Positions 30,907-40,940 are shown, numbered from the stretch's first letter. The stretch: DNA of 64,000 nucleotides from Ureibacillus manganicus DSM 26584 (GCF_000772945.1 NZ_JPVN01000002.1:62001-126000); one strand, 5' to 3'. Notes: generated from the sequence alone by a model not told the origin. Numbers and translations: made by a program.

Positions 30907-32028
30907 TTATTTACTTCTATTCAAAAAATTAATCAATGCTTCTACAATTCTACGGGATGCGAATCCATCACCATATGGATTCGAGGCTTTTGCCATATTT
31001 TCGTAAGCATTTGAATCTTCTATTAATTCTTTTGCCAAAGTATAAATCGTTTCTTCATCTGTTCCTGCAAGCTTTAATGTTCCAGCAGCAATTCCTTCTG
31101 GACGTTCTGTTGTATCTCGTAATACAAGTACAGGCTTTCCTAAAGACGGCGCTTCTTCTTGCACACCACCTGAGTCTGTTAGAATCATGTATGATCTTGC
31201 AGCAAAGTTATGGAAGTCTAAAACTTCTAAAGGTTCGATTAAATGAATTCTTTCGTCATTTCCTAGTATTTCATCTGCAACTTCACGGACAGCAGGGTTT
31301 AAATGAACAGGATAGACTACTTGTAAATCATCATGTTCCGATAGTAATCTTTTAATCGCACGGAACATATTGCGCATAGGTTCACCTAAATTTTCACGTC
31401 GGTGAGCAGTTAATAAAATCATACGATCATCACCTATTTTATCTAAAACCGGATGACTATATTGATCACGAACCGTTGTTTTCAAGGCGTCGATTGCTGT
31501 ATTACCCGTTACAAAAATCGTTTCAGGATTTTTATTTTCAATTAAAAGATTTTCTTTTGATTGTTCTGTAGGTGAAAAATGAAGGTCGGCAAGAACTCCT
31601 GTTAACTGGCGATTCATTTCTTCAGGATATGGTGAATATTTATTGCCTGTGCGAAGTCCTGCCTCAACATGTCCAATCGCAATTTGGTTATAGAAAGCAG
31701 CTAAACTTCCTACAAATGTCGTAGATGTATCTCCATGTACAAGGACAATATCTGGTTTTGCTTCTTTCATTACTTCATCAAGGCCTTTTAACGCATTTGT
31801 TGTTACATCAATAAGCGTTTGACGATCCTTCATTATATTTAGATCGTAATCTGGAGTAATTTCAAACGTTTCTAGTACCTGGTCAAGCATTTGACGATGT
31901 TGCGCCGTAACAGCAACTATGGATTCGATTGTATCCGTATTCTTTTGAAGTTCTAATACAAGAGGAGCCATTTTAATAGCTTCTGGTCTTGTACCAAAAA
32001 TGGTCATGACTTTCCACTTTTTACTCAT
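30907..32028 (-). CDS. mnaA: UDP-N-acetylglucosamine 2-epimerase (non-hydrolysing)
   Basis: MnaA interconverts UDP-GlcNAc and UDP-ManNAc, a precursor of wall teichoic acid linkage units and of secondary wall polysaccharides. The 373-residue product has the family landmarks IFGTRPEAIKMAPLVLEL at the N-terminus, AQHRQMLDQVLETF, VHGDTSTTF, GHVEAGLRT and DSGGVQEEAPSLGKPVLVLRDTTERPEG. AAAGGTGG precedes the ATG. The upp-mnaA-atp order occurs in other Bacillales and Listeria. In this strain it may feed the polymer pyruvylated by CsaB (inference). Confidence 0.96.
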   Translation of the reverse strand: MSKKWKVMTIFGTRPEAIKMAPLVLELQKNTDTIESIVAVTAQHRQMLDQVLETFEITPDYDLNIMKDRQTLIDVTTNALKGLDEVMKEAKPDIVLVHGDTSTTFVGSLAAFYNQIAIGHVEAGLRTGNKYSPYPEEMNRQLTGVLADLHFSPTEQSKENLLIENKNPETIFVTGNTAIDALKTTVRDQYSHPVLDKIGDDRMILLTAHRRENLGEPMRNMFRAIKRLLSEHDDLQVVYPVHLNPAVREVADEILGNDERIHLIEPLEVLDFHNFAARSYMILTDSGGVQEEAPSLGKPVLVLRDTTERPEGIAAGTLKLAGTDEETIYTLAKELIEDSNAYENMAKASNPYGDGFASRRIVEALINFLNRSK

Positions 32029-32153
32029 GACACTTGCACCACCTTTTTATTTTCATAGAGAAACGCCCTTTTCAAAAAAGGACGCTTTACACTATGTTTT
32101 TTCAAACTTTTTCTAAACATCAGATATATCTTAACATAAAATACAAGTTACTT

Positions 32154-32783
32154 TTATTTCGTTCCAAATAAACGATCCCCAGCATCTCCTAATCCTGGAA
32201 CAATATATCCATGGTCATTTAGTTTTTCGTCTAATGCTGCAATGTAAATATCTACATCAGGATGTGCCTCTTGCATTGCTTCTACCCCAACAGGAGCAGC
32301 AACTAAACACATGAACTTAATATTCTTCGCACCACGTTTTTTCAGTGCATTTATAGCTTCAACAGCAGATCCCCCAGTGGCAAGCATTGGGTCAACTACA
32401 ATAAATTCACGTTCTTCCACATCAGCAGGTAATTTCACGTAATATTCAACCGGTTTTAAAGTTTGCGGATCTCGGTATAAACCAACGTGTCCTACTTTCG
32501 CAGCTGGAATTAGTTTTAAAACACCTTCTACCATTCCAAGACCTGCTCTTAATATAGGAACAATTGCTAATTTCTTTCCTGATAACACTTTTGTTTTCGC
32601 TTTTTGAATCGGTGTGTCAATTTCTATTTCTTCTAGCGGCATATCACGTGTAATTTCGAATGCCATTAATGTGCCGACTTCATCTACCAATTCTCTAAAT
32701 TCTTTAGTTCCAGTATTTTTATCGCGAATATACGTTAACTTATGCTGGATTAATGGATGATCAAATACATAAACTTTGCCCAT
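32154..32783 (-). CDS. upp: Uracil phosphoribosyltransferase
   Basis: Upp makes UMP from uracil and PRPP. The 209-residue product is of standard length, with the PRPP loop [24 protein letters not shown] and the uracil-binding C-terminal region ([25 protein letters not shown]). TAGGAGAG precedes the ATG, and a plausible promoter lies at 32820-32848. It is followed on the same strand by mnaA. Confidence 0.97.
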   Translation of the reverse strand: MGKVYVFDHPLIQHKLTYIRDKNTGTKEFRELVDEVGTLMAFEITRDMPLEEIEIDTPIQKAKTKVLSGKKLAIVPILRAGLGMVEGVLKLIPAAKVGHVGLYRDPQTLKPVEYYVKLPADVEEREFIVVDPMLATGGSAVEAINALKKRGAKNIKFMCLVAAPVGVEAMQEAHPDVDIYIAALDEKLNDHGYIVPGLGDAGDRLFGTK

Positions 32784-32819
32784 TTTGGGATCTCTCCTAT
32801 CTGTTGTTAAATCTTACTT

Positions 32820-32848
32820 AGTATAACAAAAATGTATTCATCTCTAAA
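32820..32848 (-). promoter_or_regulatory. Candidate upp promoter
   Basis: On the - strand TTTAGA, a 17-base spacer and TATACT with an upstream TG (extended -10). The start of transcription would be about 30 bases before the upp ATG. Confidence 0.5.
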
Positions 32849-32915
32849 GTACAGAATCCGACACATTTTTTACAACATATTGAGTTTTATTTCATTTGCT
32901 ATTTTTTTGCAAATT

Positions 32916-32999
32916 AGAAAAACACAACTCGACCCAAATAGGTCGAGTTGATGTCTTTTCTTATGCGGATTTCCGAAAAACTTATACTTTCCTATCCGC
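32916..32999. repeat. Expandable-loop hairpin element, copy A (84 bp, minimal form)
   Basis: Arms AGAAAA-ACA-CAACTCGACC and GGTCGAGTTG-A-TGT-C-TTTTCT pair over 19 bp with two single-base bulges and a six-base loop. A second stem follows, GCGGAT (32965-32970) with ATCCGC (32994-32999). The same two stems frame copies B (40740-40887) and C (55749-56005), where the loop is filled by extra hairpins. It lies between upp and the terminator of the EAL-domain gene. Confidence 0.85.
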
Positions 33000-33001
33000 T
33001 A

Positions 33002-33039
33002 AAAAAGATGTGACCAATTCTAATATGCCACACCTTTTT
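33002..33039 (-). terminator. Terminator after the EAL-domain gene
   Basis: AAAAAGATGTG pairs with CACACCTTTTT (one mismatch), four bases past the stop codon, followed by T residues on the - strand. It abuts repeat copy A. Confidence 0.75.
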
Positions 33040-33043
33040 ATAA

Positions 33044-35218
33044 TCATTCGAATTTGCGATTAAATTCCTCAACTGGTATCGGTTTATCAAACAAATACCC
33101 TTGACCTGTGTTACATCCAAGTTCTTTTAAAATTCTTGCCTGTTCTTCTGTTTCCACACCTTCAGCAACTGTTTCAATATTTAACGCATCGGCAATCTGT
33201 AAAATTGCTTTGACAATCGCATAAGTTCCTGAATCATGAAGTTTCATTGTAAAATTACGATCTATTTTCAGTTCAGAAATAGGTAGCTCTTGCAAATAAT
33301 TTAGAGACGAATAACCCATTCCAAAGTCATCAACACTAGAACTAAATCCCTTAGCATTTAGTTCATTGATAATTTGTCTAGCTTTCGGCAAATCAACAAG
33401 ACTCATGTTTTCTGTAATTTCTATAATTATATTTGTTGGGTCTGCATCATATTTTTTTACTAAATCTGAAAGTTGATCTATAAATCTAGGATGATAGAAA
33501 TGCTCTGGTGATATGTTAACTGCCACTGGTATAACTTTCTTTGAATCTTTTTTTCTATTTTGAAACCACTGTAATACTAATTCGATTACTTGTAAGTCAA
33601 TATCTCTTACTAGTCCCGTTTTCTCGGCTACCGCCATAAAATCTTGGGGTGAAATAAATCCAAGAGTTGGAGAATTCCATCTTGCTAGAGCCTCTATACT
33701 ACTAACTGTTCTATTCTTCAAATTAATTTTTGGTTGAAAATAGACTTGGATTTCCTTATTTTTAACTGCCTCTGTTAAATGACTACTAATTAATAAATTT
33801 TGTTTTAAGTTCCTATCCATCTCATTTTTATATTCCATAACTACGTTTCCAGCTTTACTTTTCGCCTTTCTAAATGCATTTTCAGCAAAACGGATTGAGT
33901 CATTATATGAAACTTTTTCATTAAATGGGGATGTCCCATTTTTTAAGGTTATATAGACTTGGTTGTTTTGAACGATAAATGGTGTTTCCACTAAAATTTC
34001 CATGATCGCTTCAAAATCCGGAATTTTTTCACCAACAATGCAATTAGTAAATGCGATGATTTTCGAACTAGAAAACCTTCCAATAAAATCTTCTTCTTTT
34101 CTGCGCATCATATTCATTTTTCTGCAAAGTTGTTTAAGTAATTCATCCCCCGCATCTCGACCATATAACTCTACAATTTCCGAGAACTCTGTTGGCTCAA
34201 TTATATGAATAAAACCAAATATTTGTCGTTGTTCTAATTCTCTTAATTTCTCGGTAAAGCCTAATCGATTAGGGATTCCTGTTGGCACATCATTATATGC
34301 AAGGTAAGAAATTTCCCTTAACTTTTGATCATATATATAGGCTAATGAAATTAAATCATTGATTTTATGTATAAATTCTTTGTATACAAAATCTTCTTGA
34401 GAAATGTTTCCGCTAAAGTGCATAAAAATAACGCCTATTCGATCATTTGCATGATTTTTTATAGGTACTATTAAGCTCTTTAATAATTGTTTTCCTTCAA
34501 CTATCTTTTTATGGTAAGCGTGTACTCTAATGTCTTTTGTGTCTTTAATCTCATAGGACTCCGACTGTAATATGTATTGTTTGTAATATTCAATTTCGGC
34601 CTTTCTTTCGATAATTATTGGTTCACTCAGCTCATTATTGTGTGACATAACCATTTGTAAACTATTAATATCATTATCATTTTTTATAATTATGGTAGAT
34701 ACTGTATTAAAATGGAACGCTTCATTTAAACCATTACATATCATTTGTAACTTTTTAAATAATGAACTTTCCTTTTCGATGGCTGTATAAATTTGTTCTT
34801 CTATAAAATGCAATGTATGGTCAAGGTGAAATTTTGAAAATTCTTCAAAAAGTAATAAGACTAAAATATTATTATCATTCTCAACGTGAAAGGGAATAGA
34901 TGTAACATCAACTAAAGAAGGTAATCCTCTTTTATGATTTAATAATATATCCACCTTTATAAGTTTACCGCTATGTATCATTTCTTCAAAAGTTTTTAAT
35001 TTTTTATTATTCTCATAAGAAAATAGTAAATTATATGTTTGATTTAACAATTCATTTTTTTCAAAGCCTGTCATATGGCAAAACGAGTCATTGACAAATA
35101 GTATTGAGAATTTGTCATTATTAACCTCTAAAAGTACATAACTTTTTTTGGACTGATCTCCTAGTAACTTAATTGATTGAAAGAGGGCCATTCTGTTTTT
35201 ATCAATTAGTTGTAGCAC
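33044..35218 (-). CDS. PAS-GGDEF(degenerate)-EAL cyclic-di-GMP phosphodiesterase
   Basis: The 724-residue soluble protein has, in order, a PAS domain (about 20-125, with FVNDSFCHMTGFEKNELLNQ), a GAF-like sensor (about 140-295), a GGDEF-like domain (about 300-455) and an EAL domain (about 470-720). The GGDEF active-site loop reads RFSSSKI where an active cyclase has GGDEF, so no diguanylate cyclase activity is expected; it may bind GTP as a regulator. The EAL domain keeps SIEALARW, VNISPEHF, ITEN, VDDFGMGYSSL, LKIDR and AEGVET, so c-di-GMP hydrolysis is likely. It starts at GTG with GGGAGGG upstream. It is an insertion relative to B. subtilis, between upp and glyA. Confidence 0.88.
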   Translation of the reverse strand: MLQLIDKNRMALFQSIKLLGDQSKKSYVLLEVNNDKFSILFVNDSFCHMTGFEKNELLNQTYNLLFSYENNKKLKTFEEMIHSGKLIKVDILLNHKRGLPSLVDVTSIPFHVENDNNILVLLLFEEFSKFHLDHTLHFIEEQIYTAIEKESSLFKKLQMICNGLNEAFHFNTVSTIIIKNDNDINSLQMVMSHNNELSEPIIIERKAEIEYYKQYILQSESYEIKDTKDIRVHAYHKKIVEGKQLLKSLIVPIKNHANDRIGVIFMHFSGNISQEDFVYKEFIHKINDLISLAYIYDQKLREISYLAYNDVPTGIPNRLGFTEKLRELEQRQIFGFIHIIEPTEFSEIVELYGRDAGDELLKQLCRKMNMMRRKEEDFIGRFSSSKIIAFTNCIVGEKIPDFEAIMEILVETPFIVQNNQVYITLKNGTSPFNEKVSYNDSIRFAENAFRKAKSKAGNVVMEYKNEMDRNLKQNLLISSHLTEAVKNKEIQVYFQPKINLKNRTVSSIEALARWNSPTLGFISPQDFMAVAEKTGLVRDIDLQVIELVLQWFQNRKKDSKKVIPVAVNISPEHFYHPRFIDQLSDLVKKYDADPTNIIIEITENMSLVDLPKARQIINELNAKGFSSSVDDFGMGYSSLNYLQELPISELKIDRNFTMKLHDSGTYAIVKAILQIADALNIETVAEGVETEEQARILKELGCNTGQGYLFDKPIPVEEFNRKFE

Positions 35219-35330
35219 ACATTTCCCTCCCTAAAATAAACATATTCATGAATATTTTACCTTCTTTAGTTCATATAAGTAAATACGTATTATGTAATAG
35301 AGCAAATGATACTTTTATATCTAGTAAAAT

Positions 35331-35388
35331 AATAAAAGGGTGTTCTCATAACGTTATTTATAATAACAATTTGAGTCACCCTTTTATT
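35331..35388 (-). terminator. Terminator after glyA
   Basis: AATAAAAGGGTG pairs perfectly with CACCCTTTTATT over 12 bp, and the 34-base loop has smaller pairs inside. T-rich sequence follows on the - strand. Confidence 0.75.
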
Positions 35389-35465
35389 AATCTAGCAGAA
35401 TGTTCAATTAAGTTTTTAATAGATTTAAAAATATCTAGCTAAATAAATAGCTGTATATTTATTGA

Positions 35466-36710
35466 TTAAGCATATAATGGGTATTTATCAGTTAGTGCTT
35501 TAACACGTTCTGCGGCTTCTTGTTTTGTTGCTTCATCTTCAGGATTTTTAAGAAGTTTTGCAATAATTAATCCAACTTCTTTTAATTCTTCTTCTTTGAA
35601 ACCACGGCTCGTAACAGCAGCTGTACCTAAACGGATACCAGAAGTTACAAATGGTTTTTCCTCATCATAAGGAATTGTGTTTTTGTTACATGTAATTCCA
35701 ACTTCGTCCAGAACATGTTCTGCCACTTTTCCTGTTAAGCCAACTGATTTAACGTTTACTAGTAATAAGTGATTATCTGTTCCGTCTGAAACAATTTTTA
35801 AACCTTCAGCAATTAACGTTTCAGCTAAAGCTTTTGCATTTTTCTTCAATTGAATTGTATATTCTTTGAATTCAGGTTGTAATGCTTCGCCAAATGCTAC
35901 AGCTTTTGCAGCGATTACGTGCATTAATGGACCACCTTGAATTCCAGGGAATACAGACTTATCAATTTTCTTCGCTAATTCTTCGTCATTAGTTAAAATT
36001 AATCCACCACGTGGTCCACGTAATGTTTTATGTGTTGTTGATGTAGTAAAATGTGCGTAAGGTACTGGAGATGGATGTTCACCAGTTGCTACAAGTCCAG
36101 CAATGTGAGCCATATCAACCATAAAGTAAGCACCAATTTCATCAGCAATTTCGCGGAATTTTGCAAAGTCAATTTCACGTGGGTAAGCTGATGCACCTGC
36201 AACGATTAACTTTGGTTTATGTTCTAATGCTTTCGCACGAACATCCTCGTAATCTATTACATTCGTATCTTTAGTTACACCATACTCTACAAAATTATAT
36301 AGAACACCTGAGAAGTTTACAGGTGAACCGTGTGTTAAGTGACCACCATGAGAAAGATTCATCCCTAGAACTGTATCCCCTGGTTGTAAAAGTGTGTGGT
36401 ATACAGCCATATTTGCTTGTGCACCTGAGTGAGCTTGCACGTTTGCAAATTTTGCACCAAATAATTCTTTTACACGATCACGAGCGATATTTTCTACAAC
36501 GTCAACGTGTTCACAACCACCATAGTAGCGTCTACCTGGATAACCTTCAGCGTATTTGTTTGTTAGAACTGATCCTTGTGCTTCCATTACTGCTTCTGAA
36601 ACAAAGTTTTCAGATGCGATCAATTCGATGTTTGCTTGTTGGCGTTTTTTCTCTGCTAAAATTCCTTCAAGTACAGCTTTGTCTTGCACCGCTAATTTTT
36701 CATAAGCCAT
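35466..36710 (-). CDS. glyA: Serine hydroxymethyltransferase
   Basis: GlyA interconverts serine and glycine with tetrahydrofolate and is the main source of one-carbon units. The 414-residue PLP enzyme has the lysine segment [15 protein letters not shown] (the Schiff-base Lys), the N-terminal SENFVSEAV and [15 protein letters not shown] motifs. ATG at 36710 (MAYEKL) is the normal family start; GGGGG lies about 12 bases upstream and the longer frame enters a hairpin repeat. It follows ywlG and is ended by a terminator. Confidence 0.96.
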   Translation of the reverse strand: MAYEKLAVQDKAVLEGILAEKKRQQANIELIASENFVSEAVMEAQGSVLTNKYAEGYPGRRYYGGCEHVDVVENIARDRVKELFGAKFANVQAHSGAQANMAVYHTLLQPGDTVLGMNLSHGGHLTHGSPVNFSGVLYNFVEYGVTKDTNVIDYEDVRAKALEHKPKLIVAGASAYPREIDFAKFREIADEIGAYFMVDMAHIAGLVATGEHPSPVPYAHFTTSTTHKTLRGPRGGLILTNDEELAKKIDKSVFPGIQGGPLMHVIAAKAVAFGEALQPEFKEYTIQLKKNAKALAETLIAEGLKIVSDGTDNHLLLVNVKSVGLTGKVAEHVLDEVGITCNKNTIPYDEEKPFVTSGIRLGTAAVTSRGFKEEELKEVGLIIAKLLKNPEDEATKQEAAERVKALTDKYPLYA

Positions 36711-36737
36711 TTTCACAATTTCCCCCTTTTTTGTATG

Positions 36738-36789
36738 TGCCTGGCACTCAAACAATTCGGAATTTTCCAAATCGCTTGAGTGCCAGGCA
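36738..36789. repeat. GGCAC hairpin between ywlG and glyA
   Basis: TGCCTGGCACTCAA (36738-36751) pairs perfectly with TTGAGTGCCAGGCA (36776-36789) over 14 bp; the 24-base loop contains AATTCGGAATT. It starts one base after the ywlG stop and ends 28 bases before the glyA start. Related hairpins occur at 37360, 38318 and 18713. Confidence 0.8.
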
Positions 36790-36790
36790 G

Positions 36791-37336
36791 CTATTCATAA
36801 ATAGCTCTTGGCCCACCAATAAGTTTCGGGCGAGTTTTCGCAACCGTTACAATTGCTTCACCAATCTGTTTCACCGAAGTTCTTAGTGGAATAGCAACCT
36901 CTTTTAAATGCATACCAATCAGTGTTTGTCCAATATCAATACCTGCATGAGCACGAATATGTTCAACCACGACAGGTTGATGCAATTGTGTATATGCATA
37001 GGCAGACATTGAACCACCAGCCTTTTTAACTGGAACCACTGTTACTGGTTCATAGCCATATTTCTCTGCAGCTTCATATTCTAATGTTAATGCTCGATTT
37101 ATGTGCTCGCACCCTTGAAATGCTAAGTAGATGTTATGTTTTTTTGCAAATTGTTGAAGTTCTTTATATAGAATTTCTGCAACTTCCATTGCACCTGCAG
37201 TCCCAATTTTTGAACCTAGCACTTCAGAAGTAGAACAACCAACGATAAAAAGCTGTTTTGGTTTAAGCTCCACTTGTTGTTCTAGTTCAGTTAATAGAAG
37301 TGCTATTTCATTTTGAATTACATCTAACGTTGCCAA
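36791..37336 (-). CDS. ywlG: TIGR01440/UPF0340 family protein YwlG
   Basis: The 181-residue protein contains the family segments [34 protein letters not shown] and [14 protein letters not shown], typical of YwlG, whose function is not established. It starts at TTG with AAGGAGGA upstream. The order rpiB-ywlG-glyA is that of B. subtilis. Hairpin repeats flank the gene on both sides. Confidence 0.9.
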   Translation of the reverse strand: MATLDVIQNEIALLLTELEQQVELKPKQLFIVGCSTSEVLGSKIGTAGAMEVAEILYKELQQFAKKHNIYLAFQGCEHINRALTLEYEAAEKYGYEPVTVVPVKKAGGSMSAYAYTQLHQPVVVEHIRAHAGIDIGQTLIGMHLKEVAIPLRTSVKQIGEAIVTVAKTRPKLIGGPRAIYE

Positions 37337-37359
37337 TTTAACACTTCCTCCTTATGTGG

Positions 37360-37411
37360 TGCCAGGCACTCGAAGAATTCGCAATATCTGTAATTGTTTA
37401 AGTGCCTAGCA
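37360..37411. repeat. GGCAC hairpin between rpiB and ywlG
   Basis: TGCCAGGCACT (37360-37370) pairs with AGTGCCTAGCA (37401-37411) with one mismatch. Compared with the hairpin at 36738, the fifth pair is A-T instead of T-A. The loop contains GAATTCGC. Confidence 0.7.
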
Positions 37412-37417
37412 ATATAA

Positions 37418-37855
37418 TTAATCTTCTAGTTTTGAAATTTTCTCTACTCGGCGTGTATGACGTCCACCTTCAAAGTCTGTGTTTAGCCAAGTGGAAACAA
37501 TTTCACGGGCTAATCCAGGGCCGATTACTCGTTCACCCATTGCTAGAATGTTGGAATCATTATGATTTCTCGTTGCTTTCGCACTAAAAACATCATGAAC
37601 TAAAGCACAACGAATTCCTTTTACTTTGTTTGCAGCTATGGACATTCCAATTCCTGTACCACAAATTAAAATTCCACGTTCAAATTCTCCACTTGCAACT
37701 CCTTCTGCAACTGGTTTAGCAAAATCTGGATAGTCAACAGAATCTGTCGTTTGCGGACCGAAGTCTTCATATTGTATTTGAAGCTCGTCTAAAAGCTCCA
37801 TAATTTCTCTTCTTAAATTATTTCCACCATGATCCGATGAAATGGCTATTTTCAC
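37418..37855 (-). CDS. rpiB: Ribose-5-phosphate isomerase B
   Basis: RpiB interconverts ribose 5-phosphate and ribulose 5-phosphate. The 145-residue product has the N-terminal ISSDHGGNNLR, the catalytic-loop segment GILICGTGIGMSIAANKVKGIRCALVHD and the C-terminal NDSNILAMGERVIG typical of the RpiB/LacAB family. It starts at GTG with AGAGGT upstream. Position corresponds to B. subtilis ywlF. Confidence 0.95.
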   Translation of the reverse strand: MKIAISSDHGGNNLRREIMELLDELQIQYEDFGPQTTDSVDYPDFAKPVAEGVASGEFERGILICGTGIGMSIAANKVKGIRCALVHDVFSAKATRNHNDSNILAMGERVIGPGLAREIVSTWLNTDFEGGRHTRRVEKISKLED

Positions 37856-38317
37856 AAAGATTACCTCTTTTCATTCTATTTCTTCCTATAAGACTAATTC
37901 TTACATAAATAGAACTGTCTAAACATGAATTATTATATTCTAACGATGAAATAGATAAAAATTTTATACTATTATCAACAACAGTGTACCACTTTTTAAA
38001 TAAGATTAACATGAAATTCCGTTCTTTTTCTGAAAATATTTGAACAAAATCCGAATGTTATTTAACAACCTATATTAATCGTTCACTTTTTAGGCGAATA
38101 ATACTGCCTAACTGTACTGTTAATTCGGTTTTTACCCTTTTCAATCCTTTTTATATACATTGTTGAATTTAGGATTTGATTTAGAATCGCCTTCGAAAGC
38201 AGTACTTACTTTTATCTTAATTATAACATGTGATTTTTGTGAAATTGGATAAATTGAGATTTCACAAGGTTATCCGTATGCATTTACTGCCTGAATACTC
38301 AATATTATTTGAGTCCC

Positions 38318-38360
38318 TGGCACCAAATAAAAAAGCACCCAAGCTTAAAGTCGGGTGCCA
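38318..38360. repeat. Partial GGCAC-type dyad overlapping the chemoreceptor terminator
   Basis: TGGCACC (38318-38324) pairs perfectly with GGTGCCA (38354-38360). The terminator stem GCACCC/GGGTGC lies partly inside it, so the two structures are mutually exclusive. Confidence 0.5.
38325..38358 (-). terminator. Intrinsic terminator after the chemoreceptor gene
   Basis: GCACCC pairs with GGGTGC around a 12-base loop, and T residues follow on the - strand, 12 bases past the stop codon. Confidence 0.65.
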
Positions 38361-38369
38361 TGCATTTCT

Positions 38370-39677
38370 TTAGTTATTTCGGTCAAATTGTTGAATTACT
38401 TTGTAAAGTTGTTCTGATTGTAGTTTTAAATCACGTGATAGTGTTTCTATTTGTTCAATTGCATAAGCTTGTTCTTCTGTGGAACTGCGCACTTCTTGTG
38501 CACCTGCTGATGTTTCTTCTGCTATTGCTGCAACTTCTTGAGATTGATGGGCAGTTGTTTGAATATTTTCCATTTGCTTTTCGATTAGTCCTGAGATATC
38601 AACAACTGCATCCGCCATACCGTGAACATTTGTTGCCATACTTTCTACTAATCTCGTAGTCTCAGATACTTTAGCAGATTCTTTTACAGCAAACGAAACT
38701 TGCTCATTCATTTGTCTTACTACAATATTAACATTCTCTTGCATTGTCTTAATTAATGAAGTGATTCCCTGCACAGCTTTTGCACTTTCATCTGCCAAGC
38801 TACGAACTTCTTCTGCAACTACAGCAAAACCTTTACCATGTTCACCAGCACGAGCTGCTTCGATTGACGCATTTAAAGCTAAAAGGTTTGTTTGGGCTGC
38901 AATATCACCTACTAAACCAATAATTCTCTCAATCTGCTCTGCATTTTTCTCTAATTGATGTATATTTTTCAATGCTTCTTCATTGCCTGTTACGATTTGA
39001 CGAATACTATTGACTAAACCTTGAATCGATCCTATTGTTGTCTCTAACTCTTGAATAATTTGTTTAGATTGTGTCGCAGAGTTTAATGCTCGGGAATTTA
39101 CCTCACTAGCTAATTCCCGCACATCCTCAATTGCTTCTACTGTTTCTTGCACTGCGTCAGCTGACTGTTCAGCACCCAGTGAAATTTGACTAACTGTTGT
39201 TGCAATACCCTCTGCTTGTCTAGATGCTGCTTCAGTTTGTTCAGATAGATCAATAATTGTTGCATTTGTCTTTTGGAAATTTGTATCAATACTTTCTACC
39301 ATTTGACGCAAGTTTACTAGCATTAATTGAAATGCCTCGGCTACAGATTGAATCTCATCGCGTGTTTTAGGCATCTCAACATCTTGTCCAATTTTACCTT
39401 CAGCAACACTTTTGGCAGTAGCTTCTAATCGTTGTAATGGTTTCGTTATTACCACAGCTAAAATTGCAGCTAAGATACCAGACCATGCAATTCCCAATAC
39501 ATATGTAAGAATTTCAAATATTATCTTATTGGATAGAAAATCAAATTGAGCAAAAATATATGGATGTAAATAATGTATAAATACAAAACTAGTTGAGTAC
39601 GTTATTAGAGCTAATAGTGTTACAAATAAAACAAGTTTTTTCCTTAAACTAAATGTTTTATTACTATTGTGATTCAT
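38370..39677 (-). CDS. Methyl-accepting chemotaxis protein without a large sensor domain
   Basis: The 435-residue receptor has two membrane helices (about 14-34 and 48-72) separated by only a short loop, then a HAMP linker (about 73-127) and the cytoplasmic signalling coiled coil. The hairpin tip contains [43 protein letters not shown] (read in segments), which binds CheA and CheW. With no extracellular ligand-binding domain, it may sense a membrane or energy-state signal, or a partner protein. GGAGG precedes the ATG. It starts four bases after the ywlE stop, so it may be co-transcribed with ywlE. Confidence 0.92.
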   Translation of the reverse strand: MNHNSNKTFSLRKKLVLFVTLLALITYSTSFVFIHYLHPYIFAQFDFLSNKIIFEILTYVLGIAWSGILAAILAVVITKPLQRLEATAKSVAEGKIGQDVEMPKTRDEIQSVAEAFQLMLVNLRQMVESIDTNFQKTNATIIDLSEQTEAASRQAEGIATTVSQISLGAEQSADAVQETVEAIEDVRELASEVNSRALNSATQSKQIIQELETTIGSIQGLVNSIRQIVTGNEEALKNIHQLEKNAEQIERIIGLVGDIAAQTNLLALNASIEAARAGEHGKGFAVVAEEVRSLADESAKAVQGITSLIKTMQENVNIVVRQMNEQVSFAVKESAKVSETTRLVESMATNVHGMADAVVDISGLIEKQMENIQTTAHQSQEVAAIAEETSAGAQEVRSSTEEQAYAIEQIETLSRDLKLQSEQLYKVIQQFDRNN

Positions 39678-39681
39678 TCGT

Positions 39682-40122
39682 TTAGCCTCCAGTGATTTTC
39701 GTTTCTAGTTCATCGATTAACTTCTTTAATTCTTGATAGGTTTGTGTGTACGTGTAAATATCTCCACCGAAAGGATCTGATACATCTTTTGAACTGTATG
39801 GAGTAACGTATTCTTTCAATGTAAATGTTTTTCCTACTGCAATTGGAAAACTACGTAGAATCATCTCTTTATGAGCTAATGTCATTGTTAAAATTAGGTC
39901 CGCCCATTCAATATCTTCAGGATTAACTTGACTAGTTTTATGATTAGTAAAGATACCTTCGTTAGCCAAAACTGCTCCTGAATTTTCTGAGATTTCCCCT
40001 CCCTCTAATGCGTATATTCCCGCAGATTTCACTTCGATTCCCTCAATATTTTTATGTTTTAAAATTGCTTCTGCCATCGGGCTTCGACAAGTATTTCCAG
40101 TGCAAACAAAATAAATGTTCAT
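39682..40122 (-). CDS. ywlE: Low-molecular-weight protein-arginine phosphatase YwlE
   Basis: The 146-residue enzyme has the phosphatase loop CTGNTCRS at residues 7-14, with nucleophile Cys7, and the general-acid segment SDPFGGD. The Thr between Cys and Gly (C-T-G-N) is the signature that favours phosphoarginine over phosphotyrosine in YwlE. It counteracts the protein-arginine kinase McsB, which marks proteins for ClpCP. The neighbours mntP and ywlC match B. subtilis. Confidence 0.92.
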   Translation of the reverse strand: MNIYFVCTGNTCRSPMAEAILKHKNIEGIEVKSAGIYALEGGEISENSGAVLANEGIFTNHKTSQVNPEDIEWADLILTMTLAHKEMILRSFPIAVGKTFTLKEYVTPYSSKDVSDPFGGDIYTYTQTYQELKKLIDELETKITGG

Positions 40123-40158
40123 GCTGCTATCTCACTCTTTCTCTCTTGTATATTTTGT

Positions 40159-40665
40159 TTATTGATAGTTAAGTAAGGCATAAATACTAAAAGCCATTAA
40201 TGATATCCCCGCGACCCACTTTAAGGATTTCCCTTTATATTTACGATGACCTTTTCTTGCTAGGGTTAAAGATATATAAGATAAGAAGAATGTCCAAATC
40301 CCTGCACTTACAATAAATAAATATTTTTGTAAATTAAGCATACCAAAAGAAATGCTTACTGAAAAGGTATCTAAACTAGCAGAAATAGCCAAAATTGAGA
40401 CAGGAATTGGATTTATTTGTCTATTTTGTGTAGAAAGAATTAAGTGTAATCCAATAAAAAACAATAGAATGCTCGAAATAATATTCGACCATTGCGTTAA
40501 AAATGCAACCATCATATTCCCTATTGTAAAACCAATAATCGGGAATATCATATGTAATAGGGCTGTCCAAAGTGCTAATAAAAATCGTTGCTTTACAGAT
40601 GGAAGCAATAAGTATAGTGCTACCACATCAAGTGCTACTATGAGGCCAATTAGTATCTCCTGCAA
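40159..40665 (-). CDS. mntP: MntP-type manganese efflux pump (YwlD)
   Basis: The 168-residue protein has about six membrane helices and a basic C-terminal loop (LARKGHRKYKGKSLKW), the layout of MntP. The second-half motif SLDTFSVSISFGM keeps the metal-binding Asp; in the first half only ALD is conserved and the rest of the usual MDAFAVSLG motif has drifted. Translation probably starts at TTG 40665, with AGAGG seven bases upstream. The location between ywlC and ywlE matches ywlD of B. subtilis. Confidence 0.8.
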   Translation of the reverse strand: MQEILIGLIVALDVVALYLLLPSVKQRFLLALWTALLHMIFPIIGFTIGNMMVAFLTQWSNIISSILLFFIGLHLILSTQNRQINPIPVSILAISASLDTFSVSISFGMLNLQKYLFIVSAGIWTFFLSYISLTLARKGHRKYKGKSLKWVAGISLMAFSIYALLNYQ

Positions 40666-40739
40666 ACTCGTCCTCTTTCCTTTGGTTTTATTATTACCAT
40701 ATTATGCGAAAAGGACATGCAATATCAGTAATTGAACTT

Positions 40740-40887
40740 AGAAAAACACAACTCGACCCGAATATTAATGAACAGAGCCTAAGTGCGCCACGTCGTGTGG
40801 CAACGGCTCTGTGACCAACGTCGTGTTGGCCTGAGTTGATGTCTTTTCTTATGCGGATTTCTGATAAACCTATACTTTCCTATCCGC
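40740..40887. repeat. Expandable-loop hairpin element, copy B (148 bp)
   Basis: The outer arms (AGAAAAACACAACTC at the left, GAGTTGATGTCTTTTCT at 40833-40849) match copy A, and the distal GCGGAT/ATCCGC stem is kept. The loop is expanded. ACAGAGCC (40772-40779) pairs with GGCTCTGT (40805-40812) and encloses GCCAC-GTCGT-GTGGC (40787-40801). A separate hairpin CCAAC-GTCGT-GTTGG follows (40815-40829). Both small hairpins share the loop GTCGT. It lies between mntP and ywlC. Confidence 0.88.
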
Positions 40888-40888
40888 C

Positions 40889-40924
40889 AAAGAAAAACCC
40901 CACCAGATTAATTATGGTGGAGTT
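40889..40924 (-). terminator. Intrinsic terminator after ywlC
   Basis: AACCCCACCA pairs with TGGTGGAGTT (one mismatch), followed by T-rich sequence on the - strand. It abuts repeat copy B. Confidence 0.75.
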
Positions 40925-40940
40925 AAAAATTTTTAACACA

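Larger units (their letters stand above)
37856..38369. other. Intergenic region chemoreceptor-rpiB
   Basis: About 510 AT-rich bases without a credible gene (a 64-codon frame at 37818-38012 lacks support). Its right end holds the chemoreceptor terminator and the partial GGCAC hairpin at 38318-38360; I see nothing else. Confidence 0.5.
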
